DNA of 13,754 bases from positions 1-13,754 of the forward strand of contig JAIOPF010000201.1 in assembly GCA_021414045.1 (NCBI GenBank), given 5' to 3'. The position numbers and the translations under genes are program-made. The notes under the pieces are model-generated. The model made no database searches. It had not been told where the DNA came from and was given only the letters and a program-made list of their open reading frames with translations. The stretch is from Deltaproteobacteria bacterium. Its GTDB lineage: Bacteria > UBA10199 > DSSB01. Shown here one piece after another: positions 4,736 to 11,992 of the stretch; the first letter of the stretch is position 1, and the number at the start of each line of letters is the position of its first letter.

Positions 4736-7672
4736 TTAACCTGTCGTCCAGGACCTCAGCGCGCCCTCTTGGCCGGGGCGCAAACGGCCTCGCTCGTCGA
4801 AAAGACGACGGAAGGTCTCGTTTTCCGGGATTTCCAGCGCGTGCAATTGCGCGATGGCCTGCTGCATCCGATAGGAATAAATCGTCAACAAGCGGCTACG
4901 CGCCGCTTCGCGGGTGGCAAGCTCCCCGCGAAACTGGTCTTGCAGATAGGCGGCGGTTTCTTCCAGACTGGCGCCGGCTCGCAGCCTAGTTCCGCCCTCG
5001 CAATGTTCCAACTGATCCAAAAGCTCCCGATCGAGGGCGTCCAGGCGAATTTCTTGGCCAAAAACCTCTTCGGCTCGGCGCCCCATGGCCCCCGGCAACC
5101 AGGCCATCTCGCCGCGCACCGCCCGACCCAACGAGGAACTCTGTTCGCGGTCCCGCCGCTGGATCTCCATTCGCGCCTCGTTGGAGCTTCCGAATAAAAA
5201 GTCGTGGCTGTCGATATAGGCCGAAAGCGAGGGCGCAAGGAGGCGCGGGATTTGGCGCCAGCTGAAGCTGCCGATCTCGCCCCGCTGGCGGCGCAATTCG
5301 GCGGTCCTCATGTCGGTATACATCTCATAAGTCGCTCGGTCGCCTAGGCGCAGGCGCTGGATGCCAGTGAAGCTCAAGTCGCCGATGAATCCCGCCGCGA
5401 AGGCTCGGCTCGCGAAGCGCATGGAACGCGATTCCAACAAGCTCAGTGTTCTGGCCGGAGCGGCGATGCGTGCCACGTCCGGAAGGAAAAAAGCCGCCGT
5501 CGGCGAGTAGCGGCGCACCGCGGAATTTTCCGGCAAATTTTGCGTCAGGCGTTCTGCGATGCGGCTGAAGATCAGGCCCTCGCCCATGTTCCAGGCGCTT
5601 CGCGGCAGGAGAGTCGCCAAAGAAACCCCGCGGCGCAGCAAAGTCCTGGCGAAACCCGCTTCCCAACCCAAACCGCGCAAGGCGCCTTCGCCAAGGGCTC
5701 CCGTGAGGGAAGACCTTTCCAGGAAAGTCCATTGCGCCAAGCGTTCGCCCGCGATGCGCACGGTGCGCATCGAAGCCAAGTGATAGGGACGACCCAGCAT
5801 GACGTTGGCCGTCGCCTGCCAGAGGGCATGAGTGCTAGAGCTCGCGGCGTGCGACAGGTACACGACGAAAGCGAAACGCAGTTCGCGCTGCCGCACGGGA
5901 TCGAGGCCCACGATGTCCGCCAATCGTTCGGCGCCCAACATCGCCGCCAGGCCCGTCGCCAGCGGCGGTCCTCCGCGCAAGACCCTCTCGCGCAGCGAGC
6001 GCAGGCCGTTGCCGTGCTCGCGGATCCAATTTTGGCCTTCCGTCCCGCTCAACCAGCGGTCTAAATTCTCGATGGTCAATCCCTCGGTCGCCATTCTCTC
6101 CAAATGGGAAAAGTTCTCGACGCCCTGGGAGGCGGTGAGCAAGAGCTCCGCCCGTTCCGGAGAAATCCGATAGCGTCCCATCAAATCGTAGAGCCGGGGC
6201 ATCGAAAGGAAAGGCGTTCGCACGGTGCGACGGCCTTCGGCGTTCTCCAAAATCTTCGGCTCGTAGGCGGGCACTTGGTTGTAGACCAACTGCTGATCGC
6301 TGATCATCGGGGTTTCGCCGCGCACCCGCCAGCTCGCTCGGGCCAGCCGCACCGCGAGGGAATTGGGCGCGGCCAATTTCGTGATCGTGAAGGAAGGAGC
6401 ATGCACCGTGAAACTCGTGCGCGAGGCGACCACGTCGCCATTTTGTTGGGTCTCCGCTTGCAAGGGTTCGCCCGCGGCCGGTACTCGAGTGGACTCGGCG
6501 GCGTTGCCATTGCGAATCTGGAAATCTTGGTAGGTGCGGATCAAATCCCAAGACAGGGTATTGGGGACCGAGGCGCTGACCTCGATCTTTTCTCCCGCGT
6601 TCACCAGCCATTGACGCCGCGCCGAGAGGGTCCAGAGGCGGCTCCGCGGTCCGACGAGGTTCAATCCCAATTTGGTGAGCAGACCGCGTCCGATATATTC
6701 CGTCAGGGCCAAAACACCGCGCGGGCCGGGAGGCAAAACCACGACCTTGGTCTCGCCCCAAGCGCCCGGCACTCCGCCGACGCCCGCCAAGATTCGGTTC
6801 GGCGTCACCGTCACGTCGGCTCCCCGCATCGTCTCCCGTTCCAGCACTTGCCCGTCAAGGGTGGAGCGCGTCAAGGTCACGTCGACCCCCACCAATCCGT
6901 AGCGGTTGGCGATAGCGTGGGGAATCAGGCGCAGGTAGCTGAGCAGGCCTTGATTGAACATGCCGCTAGGATTCGCCGCGCGATTCTTTCCTCGCAGGGT
7001 GAAGAGATAACCCGAGGCCAAAAATCCTATGGAATGGCTTCCCGCCTCGGCGCCGTCGACGATGGGGAACCGAAAGGACAATTCGACCGAACTGGAAATG
7101 AAGCGCGGAAGATCCCGAACGTCGCTGGGGGCTTGCACTTGCACCGCCAAATCGGCGGCGGTGCCCTTCTTCGCCAGGACAAAAATCGACCGGCCGCTGG
7201 GCGCCTCGACTCCCGCTTCCGTCTCCTGCCCTGGAGAAAAGGAAGCACCGGAAGCTCGCAACACCTCGCCGATCGTTTCGCCAATCGTGCCGTCGCCACC
7301 GAAGGGAAGGACGAAGATCTTTCCACCACCCCGCAGGGCCTCGGCCGTCGCCGCGCGGATACGGGCGCGGCGCTCTTCCAAGTCGGGAACCGTCTCGACG
7401 GAGAGGACCTGGGCTCCCGAATTCCTTAAGGTCTGGAGTAATTGGGGCAGCTCTCCCCCCACCCTCCCGTCGCGGGCGGAGGGATTGAAGACAACAATGA
7501 TGGTTTGCCCGGAGAGGGTATTGCGGCGCGACCGCAAGATCGCGGCCAAAGAGGACAAACGACCGCGCGGGGCGACTGGACGCACTTCCGCGGTGGAAGC
7601 GCCCTCGTTCTCCGTCGCCAGATTAGGCCCCGAAGGAGGCCTACCCGGCCCTATCGGTCCAGGAGGAGTCAT
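4736..7672 (-). CDS. Large protein with N-terminal diacylglycerol-kinase-like domain and unknown C-terminal region
   Basis: This 978-residue protein begins with a Pro/Gly-rich stretch, then a lipid/diacylglycerol kinase catalytic-like domain: a hydrophobic strand into VFNPSA (61-66), the hallmark GGDGT (125-129), and KKGTAADLA (168-176), which corresponds to the family's GTxNDxA motif with Ala in place of Asn. The kinase fold plausibly runs to about residue 375. Known members phosphorylate diacylglycerol, sphingoid bases or related lipids using ATP, but usually have about 300 residues. The following ~600 residues are unfamiliar: mostly predicted helix, rich in Arg, Leu and Ala, with one Cys (in EHCEGG), long amphipathic segments and a charged C-terminal tail. 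No signal peptide or clear transmembrane helix was found, so a cytoplasmic or membrane-surface location is inferred. The start has GAGGG eight bases upstream. The gene lies between the OmpA-like gene and the small secreted protein in one probable operon. Kinase activity is uncertain because of the Asn-to-Ala change. Confidence 0.82.
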   Translation of the reverse strand: MTPPGPIGPGRPPSGPNLATENEGASTAEVRPVAPRGRLSSLAAILRSRRNTLSGQTIIVVFNPSARDGRVGGELPQLLQTLRNSGAQVLSVETVPDLEERRARIRAATAEALRGGGKIFVLPFGGDGTIGETIGEVLRASGASFSPGQETEAGVEAPSGRSIFVLAKKGTAADLAVQVQAPSDVRDLPRFISSSVELSFRFPIVDGAEAGSHSIGFLASGYLFTLRGKNRAANPSGMFNQGLLSYLRLIPHAIANRYGLVGVDVTLTRSTLDGQVLERETMRGADVTVTPNRILAGVGGVPGAWGETKVVVLPPGPRGVLALTEYIGRGLLTKLGLNLVGPRSRLWTLSARRQWLVNAGEKIEVSASVPNTLSWDLIRTYQDFQIRNGNAAESTRVPAAGEPLQAETQQNGDVVASRTSFTVHAPSFTITKLAAPNSLAVRLARASWRVRGETPMISDQQLVYNQVPAYEPKILENAEGRRTVRTPFLSMPRLYDLMGRYRISPERAELLLTASQGVENFSHLERMATEGLTIENLDRWLSGTEGQNWIREHGNGLRSLRERVLRGGPPLATGLAAMLGAERLADIVGLDPVRQRELRFAFVVYLSHAASSSTHALWQATANVMLGRPYHLASMRTVRIAGERLAQWTFLERSSLTGALGEGALRGLGWEAGFARTLLRRGVSLATLLPRSAWNMGEGLIFSRIAERLTQNLPENSAVRRYSPTAAFFLPDVARIAAPARTLSLLESRSMRFASRAFAAGFIGDLSFTGIQRLRLGDRATYEMYTDMRTAELRRQRGEIGSFSWRQIPRLLAPSLSAYIDSHDFLFGSSNEARMEIQRRDREQSSSLGRAVRGEMAWLPGAMGRRAEEVFGQEIRLDALDRELLDQLEHCEGGTRLRAGASLEETAAYLQDQFRGELATREAARSRLLTIYSYRMQQAIAQLHALEIPENETFRRLFDERGRLRPGQEGALRSWTTG

Positions 7673-7706
7673 CGAATCAACCCTCGAAAAAGAAGCTATT
7701 GGCTAT

Positions 7707-7725
7707 CAGGGCGATATCGTCCCTG
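7707..7725. repeat. Inverted repeat between the OmpA-like and kinase-like genes
   Basis: CAGGG (7707-7711) and CCCTG (7721-7725) enclose CGATATCGT, which itself contains the palindrome CGATATCG. It lies in the 85-bp gap between two same-strand genes. There is no T-run on either side, so it is not an intrinsic terminator. It could be an operator or an RNA processing hairpin, or chance. Confidence 0.3.
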
Positions 7726-7757
7726 CAATCGCGAAGTTGTGCCTTAAAACGATGCCC

Positions 7758-8813
7758 TTAACGCTCCAGGACATGAAACTCCACCCGTCGATTCAGGGCC
7801 CTGGTCTCGGGACTACGATTTTGCACCATTGGGCGGTGTTCCCCATAGCCGATGGCGCTGAGGCGGTCCGGAGCGACGCCCCGGTCTATCAGGGCCCTTC
7901 TTACGGCCGAGGCGCGACGTCGGGAAAGATTGTCGTTATAGGGGTCGGGCCCTTGGTCGTCGGTATGCCCCTGAACTTCCAAGCGACGAATCTCGGGATG
8001 GCCGCGCAGGAAAGCCGCCACCTGGTCGATGGCGGCGAAGGACCCATCGTCCTCTCGGATCAAGGCGCTGTTGTAATGAAAATGAATTCGCCCCACATAC
8101 TGGATGAAGTTGCCAACAACTCGCACCGGAACGCGGGAAACCTGAACCTCGAGAGGCGGAGGATTCGCGACGACAGTCTGATAGATTCGTAAATTCTGCG
8201 GCGGGGGATTTTGGATCAAGACGCGATCGACCCTAGGATCCGAATTCGGCCGATTCAGCAAGGCCATGAAATCCAAGTAGGCCCTGACCACAAACCCTCC
8301 TCCCTTATCCTCGGTTGCCCCCTCGCGTACCAAAAATGGAAAGTACGAAGCCTCGAGATTGAATAATCGATTCGGGCCGAAGGAAATTCCAAAGCCAGGA
8401 CTGAGTGTGTAGGCTCGCAGAGAATCCACCACCGAACCGGCGTAGAGGAATTCACCGAAGGCGTAAAAAGCAACCGATTGCAAATTCACTCCCATTCCGA
8501 GATGGGCGTTCAAGCTCCAGAGAGCGTCATCGCGGTGATTTTCCGCCAAAACGAGGCCACTGGAATTGGCGGTAGCTTCGGTGCGCGAACCCCAATGGTA
8601 GGAAAGCCCTAGCCGGGCCTCGAAAAGAAAACCCGGCGCTTGCGTGGTGGCAAAACCCAAGGCCAACCCCGGGCCAAAGGCATTAACCTCGCCACGCGTA
8701 TCGCAAACGCGGACACCGCAAGGCTGTTCGCCCTGCCATCTCAGGCCTAAGGCTTCGGCGGTGACTCCAAGGGAAAAACGTAGGGGGGAAACTCGGTTGG
8801 CCAAATCGACCAT
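7758..8813 (-). CDS. OmpA family protein with N-terminal beta-barrel-like region
   Basis: The 351-residue protein ends in a typical OmpA C-terminal peptidoglycan-binding domain (~235-350). It contains IHFHYNSALI, then GHTDDQG (282-288) with the diaminopimelate-binding Asp, NLSRRRASAV (295-304) with the paired Arg, and LSAIGYGEHRP. Residues ~10-185 alternate polar and hydrophobic residues with many aromatic and Gly positions (LGLSYHWGS, FYAFGEFLYAG), as expected for a small outer-membrane barrel. A Pro-rich linker lies at ~200-222. No signal peptide is present: the protein starts MVDLANRVSP, and an in-frame TGA lies about 15 bases upstream of the ATG. GAGGAG sits 7 bases before this ATG, so the start is well supported, which makes the missing export signal notable. 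Cys32 and Cys37 could form a small disulfide loop. It is probably the first gene of a three-gene operon. Confidence 0.88.
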   Translation of the reverse strand: MVDLANRVSPLRFSLGVTAEALGLRWQGEQPCGVRVCDTRGEVNAFGPGLALGFATTQAPGFLFEARLGLSYHWGSRTEATANSSGLVLAENHRDDALWSLNAHLGMGVNLQSVAFYAFGEFLYAGSVVDSLRAYTLSPGFGISFGPNRLFNLEASYFPFLVREGATEDKGGGFVVRAYLDFMALLNRPNSDPRVDRVLIQNPPPQNLRIYQTVVANPPPLEVQVSRVPVRVVGNFIQYVGRIHFHYNSALIREDDGSFAAIDQVAAFLRGHPEIRRLEVQGHTDDQGPDPYNDNLSRRRASAVRRALIDRGVAPDRLSAIGYGEHRPMVQNRSPETRALNRRVEFHVLER

Positions 8814-8856
8814 CGGGGACTCCTCTTCTCAAAGGCCCCCGCCTGGTGATGATGGA

Positions 8857-8888
8857 CGTATAAACAGGAGAATCGCACTCAGTGTCAA
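8857..8888 (-). promoter_or_regulatory. Candidate promoter of the OmpA-like gene
   Basis: The minus strand has a perfect TTGACA (8888-8883). After 18 bases it has TTTATA (8864-8859), or after 20 bases TATACG (8862-8857). The resulting start would lie some 35-40 bases before the ATG at 8813. It lies between the queF stop and the OmpA-like gene, so it would separate the two transcription units. Confidence 0.55.
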
Positions 8889-8897
8889 TGGACGAAA

Positions 8898-9314
8898 TTA
8901 GGATTTAAAAGGGAACTCTCGGGTTTCCTCATGAAACTCCCCCGGCGCCTGGCAGATATCCGCTTGGGAATAGCGCACGCGGACCGTCGTATGAATCCCG
9001 CCGCGCACATAAAAGTCGGCGAAAACCTCCATCCGCCGCGGCTTCGTCGCCGCCACCAAGTCGTCGAGAATCTTATTCGTCACGGCTTCATGGAAAGCCC
9101 CTTCGTTGCGGAAGGACCACAAATAGAGCTTCAAGGATTTCAATTCGACGCAATTCCGGTCGGGAACATAGGTGATGTGCAGGGTCGCGAAGTCGGGCTG
9201 GCCTGTCTTGGGGCAAAGGCAGGTGAACTCCGGCGACTCAAACTTGATCTCGTAGTCTCGCTCGGGATTGGGATTGGGAAAAGTCTCGAGTTGTTTCGAA
9301 GGTTGGCTGGGCAT
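8898..9314 (-). CDS. queF: PreQ1 synthase, NADPH-dependent 7-cyano-7-deazaguanine reductase
   Basis: A 138-residue short-form (single-domain, Bacillus-type) QueF. It reduces the nitrile of preQ0 to the amine preQ1 using two NADPH, a step of queuosine biosynthesis in the cytoplasm. Visible landmarks are [15 protein letters not shown] (31-45), where Cys34 is the thioimide-forming nucleophile and Asp41 the proton donor. The QueF motif [20 protein letters not shown] (57-76) follows, including the Glu used in substrate recognition. The length matches the family. TAGGAG lies seven bases before the ATG, and its TAG is the stop codon of the preceding PDZ gene, so translation is probably coupled (9-bp gap). 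No other queuosine gene is in the window, but a queuosine-type tRNA (Asn GTT) is. An extra Cys32 sits two residues before the catalytic one. Confidence 0.96.
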   Translation of the reverse strand: MPSQPSKQLETFPNPNPERDYEIKFESPEFTCLCPKTGQPDFATLHITYVPDRNCVELKSLKLYLWSFRNEGAFHEAVTNKILDDLVAATKPRRMEVFADFYVRGGIHTTVRVRYSQADICQAPGEFHEETREFPFKS

Positions 9315-9323
9315 CGTTCGCTC

Positions 9324-9896
9324 CTAAAAATCGCTCTTTAAAAATCCCATGAACTGAGTCTTGGTGATCTGCTTCGCCTTCAGAGCCTTGAGCAGGTTCA
9401 GCATCTTCTCTCGCTGCTCGTCGGTGGTCAAACCGACGATCTTCTTCTTGAGGATCTCTTTCTCCTCGGCGGTAAAGAAAACTCCCGTCGACGCCATATT
9501 CGGTGGGGGCATGGCGATCACCGGCCCTCCCTTGATCGCATCGCGAACCAAGGGCACGTCCCGGACGGCGCCGCCCGCGCCCTGTAGCGTCAAGGTCACC
9601 TGGCTGCCCAAGGGACCGCGGATCTTCTCGGATAACTGCTGCAGCGTCAAACCCGTCACATCGACGGCATCGATCTTCAACAAGCGCTCGCCGCGGCGGA
9701 TCTTCGCCTTATCGGCCGGAGACTTGTAGGTCACGGAAAAAATCAAAACGCTGTTAGGATCTTGCGGGTCGAAGTCCAGAAGGACACCGACGCCACCAAA
9801 GGCTTCGGTGGCCCCCGCCCGATAAGGGAGCAGGCTCATCGGAGCCATCGCCAGTATTCCGTACAGGATTAAAACAAGAATCCGCTTCGTCCGCAT
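9324..9896 (-). CDS. Secreted PDZ-domain protein
   Basis: A 190-residue protein with an N-terminal signal sequence (MRTKRILVLILYGILAMAP; likely cleavage after AGA near residue 29), then a single PDZ domain at ~33-118. The PDZ domain shows a carboxylate-loop-like GGVGVLL, SPADKAKIRRGERLLKIDAV and GLTLQQLSEKIRGPLGSQVT. The remaining ~70 residues are charged and helical, with KEILKKKIVGLTTDEQREKM and KALKAKQITKTQFMGFL, and carry no protease domain. PDZ domains of this type bind C-terminal peptides of partner proteins; here the protein would act in the periplasm, perhaps as an adaptor. The ATG has only a weak AAGG upstream. It is the first gene of a two-gene unit with queF, a pairing that does not suggest a shared pathway. 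Confidence 0.85.
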   Translation of the reverse strand: MRTKRILVLILYGILAMAPMSLLPYRAGATEAFGGVGVLLDFDPQDPNSVLIFSVTYKSPADKAKIRRGERLLKIDAVDVTGLTLQQLSEKIRGPLGSQVTLTLQGAGGAVRDVPLVRDAIKGGPVIAMPPPNMASTGVFFTAEEKEILKKKIVGLTTDEQREKMLNLLKALKAKQITKTQFMGFLKSDF

Positions 9897-10019
9897 GGGA
9901 TCAACCTTAACCTTTATCCGAAACAGCCTCTCTTCATAGAGGATGACAAAAGCTTAAAAGTTTTCGTTAAACATCGCCAATCATTAAGCGAAAGGACCCG
10001 TGACACATCCGGAAAATAT

Positions 10020-10256
10020 ATGAAAAAACTATTATTATCATTGGGTTTTTTGACGATAGCCTGCTTCGGAGTTCAAATGGCCTCTTTCTCGGAGGCCCAG
10101 GCCAAAAACCACTATCATTGCTATTATCACCATGGGCGTCGCTACTGCCACTGGGACAAACACGACGCCTTCCATTGCAAACACCACCACTCAACAGCAA
10201 AACTCCATAAATATTGCTATTGGCGCCATCACCAACGCTATTGCTACTGGCGTTAG
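10020..10256 (+). CDS. Small secreted His/Cys/Tyr-rich protein
   Basis: A 78-residue protein with a signal peptide (MKKLLLSLGFLTIACFG..., cleavage likely after AQA at residue 28). The mature 50 residues hold about 13 His, 5 Cys, 8 Tyr and 3 Trp. Three copies of [KR]YC[HY]W occur at 41-45, 64-68 and 73-77, and the last two are nine residues apart. At the DNA level TATTGCTA[TC]TGGCG repeats at 10212 and 10239 (27-base period), pointing to a recent small duplication. The spacing of His and Cys suggests metal or haem binding in the periplasm or outside the cell; this is inferred from composition only. A possible lipidated Cys15 was considered, but its surroundings (TIAC then FGV) and the later AQA site leave both options open. 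GGAAAA lies near the ATG. The protein is a small, real-looking gene of no recognised family. Confidence 0.72.
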   Translation: MKKLLLSLGFLTIACFGVQMASFSEAQAKNHYHCYYHHGRRYCHWDKHDAFHCKHHHSTAKLHKYCYWRHHQRYCYWR

Positions 10257-10341
10257 GACATATTTTTTTGCATATTTAAAAAACTTGTGGAATAAGGGCC
10301 GCGTATCGCTTTCAACTTATTTTTAAACGGGTTTTTTCAAT

Positions 10342-11463
10342 ATGTCCGAGATTCAAGCTGGTCTGAAAGACATCGTCGTCGCTAAAAGCGAGATCTGTGC
10401 CATCGATGGGGACAAGGGCAATCTCATCTATGCCGGAATCAATATCCATGAGCTCGCCGAAAACGCGACCTTCGAAGAGGTGATCTTCCTCCTGCTCCGA
10501 CGCCGTCTCCCGAACAAGTCCGAGTTGGAGCAACTCGACCAGAGCTTGAAATCGCAACGCAACATTCCCGACGGCACCCTGCAATTGCTTCGCATGCTTC
10601 CCAAGACGACTGAGCCGATGGACGCCTTGCGCACCGCCGTCTCGTCGCTTTCATCTTATGACTCGACGCCGCAAGACGATTCGATTCAAGCCAGCGAAAA
10701 GCGCGTGCTGCGCCTCATCGCGCAAATGCCGACCATCGTCGCCGCCTTTCAGCGCATCCGCAGCGGACAAGAGCTCGTCGCTCCCAAAAATTCCCTCGGT
10801 CATGCCGCGAATTTCCTCTACATGCTTTCTGGAAAAGAACCGGATCCGACCAGCAGCCGGGTCTTCGACATCGCCCTCATTCTGCACGCGGACCATGGCT
10901 TCAACGCCTCGACTTTCGCGGCGAGGGTGACAGCCAGCACTCTGTCCGACGTTTATAGCGCGATCACCTCCGCCATCGGCACCCTGAAGGGTCCCTTGCA
11001 CGGCGGCGCCAATCAGCGCGTCATGGAGATGTTGCTTGAGATCGGCGACCGTGACCCTATCGCCTTCGTCAAAGCGCTGCTGGATCGCCATGAAAAGGTC
11101 ATGGGCTTCGGACACCGCGTCTACCGCACCGAAGACCCCCGCGCCACGCACCTTCGCAAGATGAGCCAGCAGCTCAGCCTCGCGACCGGCAACCTCAAGT
11201 GGTACGAGATCTCCAAAAAGATCGAAGACTTCATGATCGCGGAGAAAAAGATCAACGCCAACGTCGACTTCTACTCCGCCTCCGTTTACTACACCTTGGG
11301 CATCCCCACCGATCTCTTCACCCTGCTCTTCGCAATGAGCCGCATGTCCGGTTGGGGCGCGCACGTTCTCGAACAGTATTCCGACAATCGCTTAATTCGT
11401 CCGCGGGAAGACTATGTCGGCCCCCAAGACCAACACTACGTCCCGCTCGCACAGCGACCTTAA
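10342..11463 (+). CDS. gltA: Citrate synthase (or 2-methylcitrate synthase)
   Basis: The 373-residue length is that of the short bacterial form. It condenses oxaloacetate with acetyl-CoA (or propionyl-CoA) in the TCA or methylcitrate cycle in the cytoplasm. Key residues are present: HADHGFN (182-188) with the substrate-binding His, GPLHGGAN (217-224) with catalytic His220, GFGHRVY (255-261) with His258, and NVDFYSA (307-313) with catalytic Asp309. The N-terminus (VVVAKSEICAIDGDKGNLIYAGINIHELA) matches family starts, supporting ATG 10342 although no good ribosome binding site precedes it. The two activities cannot be separated reliably from sequence by eye, so the symbol is for the citrate synthase family in general. 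The gene appears monocistronic: the preceding small gene is 85 bp away and the next gene has its own leader. A weak promoter-like pair (TTGCAT, 17 bases, AATAAG) lies at 10268-10296. Confidence 0.93.
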   Translation: MSEIQAGLKDIVVAKSEICAIDGDKGNLIYAGINIHELAENATFEEVIFLLLRRRLPNKSELEQLDQSLKSQRNIPDGTLQLLRMLPKTTEPMDALRTAVSSLSSYDSTPQDDSIQASEKRVLRLIAQMPTIVAAFQRIRSGQELVAPKNSLGHAANFLYMLSGKEPDPTSSRVFDIALILHADHGFNASTFAARVTASTLSDVYSAITSAIGTLKGPLHGGANQRVMEMLLEIGDRDPIAFVKALLDRHEKVMGFGHRVYRTEDPRATHLRKMSQQLSLATGNLKWYEISKKIEDFMIAEKKINANVDFYSASVYYTLGIPTDLFTLLFAMSRMSGWGAHVLEQYSDNRLIRPREDYVGPQDQHYVPLAQRP

Positions 11464-11536
11464 AACTTAATTATTTCAATTAGTTACACACATCATCCCA
11501 AACGGTGGCGTAATTTCCATCGCTCATGTAACCTTT

Positions 11537-11581
11537 CTCTAGGTTTAAGCGTCCGACCTGTAAGCACGCTTGAGCCTAGAG
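11537..11581 (+). promoter_or_regulatory. 16-bp leader hairpin abutting the Shine-Dalgarno of the Gly/Tyr-rich gene
   Basis: CTCTAGGTTTAAGCGT (11537-11552) pairs with ACGCTTGAGCCTAGAG (11566-11581) over all 16 positions. Fourteen pairs are Watson-Crick and two are G-U in RNA, and the loop is 13 bases. The 3' arm ends two bases before GGAGGG (11584-11589), the ribosome binding site of the next gene. There is no T-run after the stem, so it is not an intrinsic terminator. Wobble pairs that are allowed in RNA but not in DNA favour a structured mRNA leader over a protein-binding DNA palindrome. Confidence 0.65.
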
Positions 11582-11594
11582 GCGGAGGGAAATC

Positions 11595-11972
11595 ATGAAA
11601 AAAATTCTATTCAGTTTGAGCCTATTCGCGGCGGTTTTCACCGCCGTCACCCTGACATCGATGGAAACGAAAGCCCTGGATACCGTGGTCGTCGGGCAAC
11701 CCTATTATGGGGGTTATGGTGCTTATGGCTATGGGCCAGGTTACGGAGGCTATGGCTACGGCGGCGCTCCTTATGCCGGCTATGTCGGTTATCCGGGACC
11801 CTATGCGGGCTATATCCCCGTGGGTGGACCTGGCTATTATCCGTCAAATCCCGTTCTTCAAAGACCCTACAGCGCGGGCAATCCGTTTTACCTCTACAAC
11901 CAGACCCAACGGGTTCAGGCGGGTAAGCGGCCTTATTTCCCCGCCAATCCGGTGAACGATTACTACTACTAA
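11595..11972 (+). CDS. Secreted Gly/Tyr-rich protein
   Basis: A 125-residue protein with a signal peptide (MKKILFSLSLFAAVFTAVTL; likely cleavage after TKA at residue 27). The middle (~34-82) is low-complexity Gly/Tyr, with runs such as GYGPGYGGYGYGGAPY, then a Pro/Asn/Tyr-rich tail that ends in DYYY. Nothing in it resembles an enzyme. Such composition is known from surface, adhesive or matrix proteins, but the function here cannot be read. A strong GGAGGG precedes the ATG by 5 bases, a long hairpin lies upstream, and a strong terminator follows, so it is a single-gene transcription unit that may be highly expressed. The codon pattern repeats (tat ggc, ggt tat) make the DNA imperfectly repetitive as well. 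Confidence 0.8.
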   Translation: MKKILFSLSLFAAVFTAVTLTSMETKALDTVVVGQPYYGGYGAYGYGPGYGGYGYGGAPYAGYVGYPGPYAGYIPVGGPGYYPSNPVLQRPYSAGNPFYLYNQTQRVQAGKRPYFPANPVNDYYY

Positions 11973-11992
11973 ACGGTAATCCTATTTCTTTT

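Noticed and set aside
5835..6761. 308-codon minus-strand open frame inside the 978-residue gene
   Set aside because: It is a shadow of the larger gene in another frame, with Arg/Pro-rich composition typical of frame-shifted GC-rich DNA.
6104..7429. 441-codon plus-strand open frame opposite the 978-residue gene
   Set aside because: No domain or ribosome binding site; the minus-strand gene has recognisable kinase motifs over the same bases.
7029..8192. 387-codon plus-strand open frame across two minus-strand genes
   Set aside because: It spans the end of one supported gene and the start of another on the opposite strand and has no family features.
8814..8897. Upstream signal peptide for the OmpA-like protein
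   Set aside because: An in-frame TGA lies about 15 bases before the ATG, and no hydrophobic segment is encoded in the other frames of this short gap.
9897..10019. PreQ1 riboswitch upstream of the PDZ-queF unit
   Set aside because: No H-type pseudoknot with an A-rich tail could be recognised; only a small CCTCT/AGAGG hairpin is visible.
10292..10326. AATAAG/CTTATT pair as a terminator of the His-rich gene
   Set aside because: Only six weak pairs with a 19-base loop and a short T-run; not convincing.
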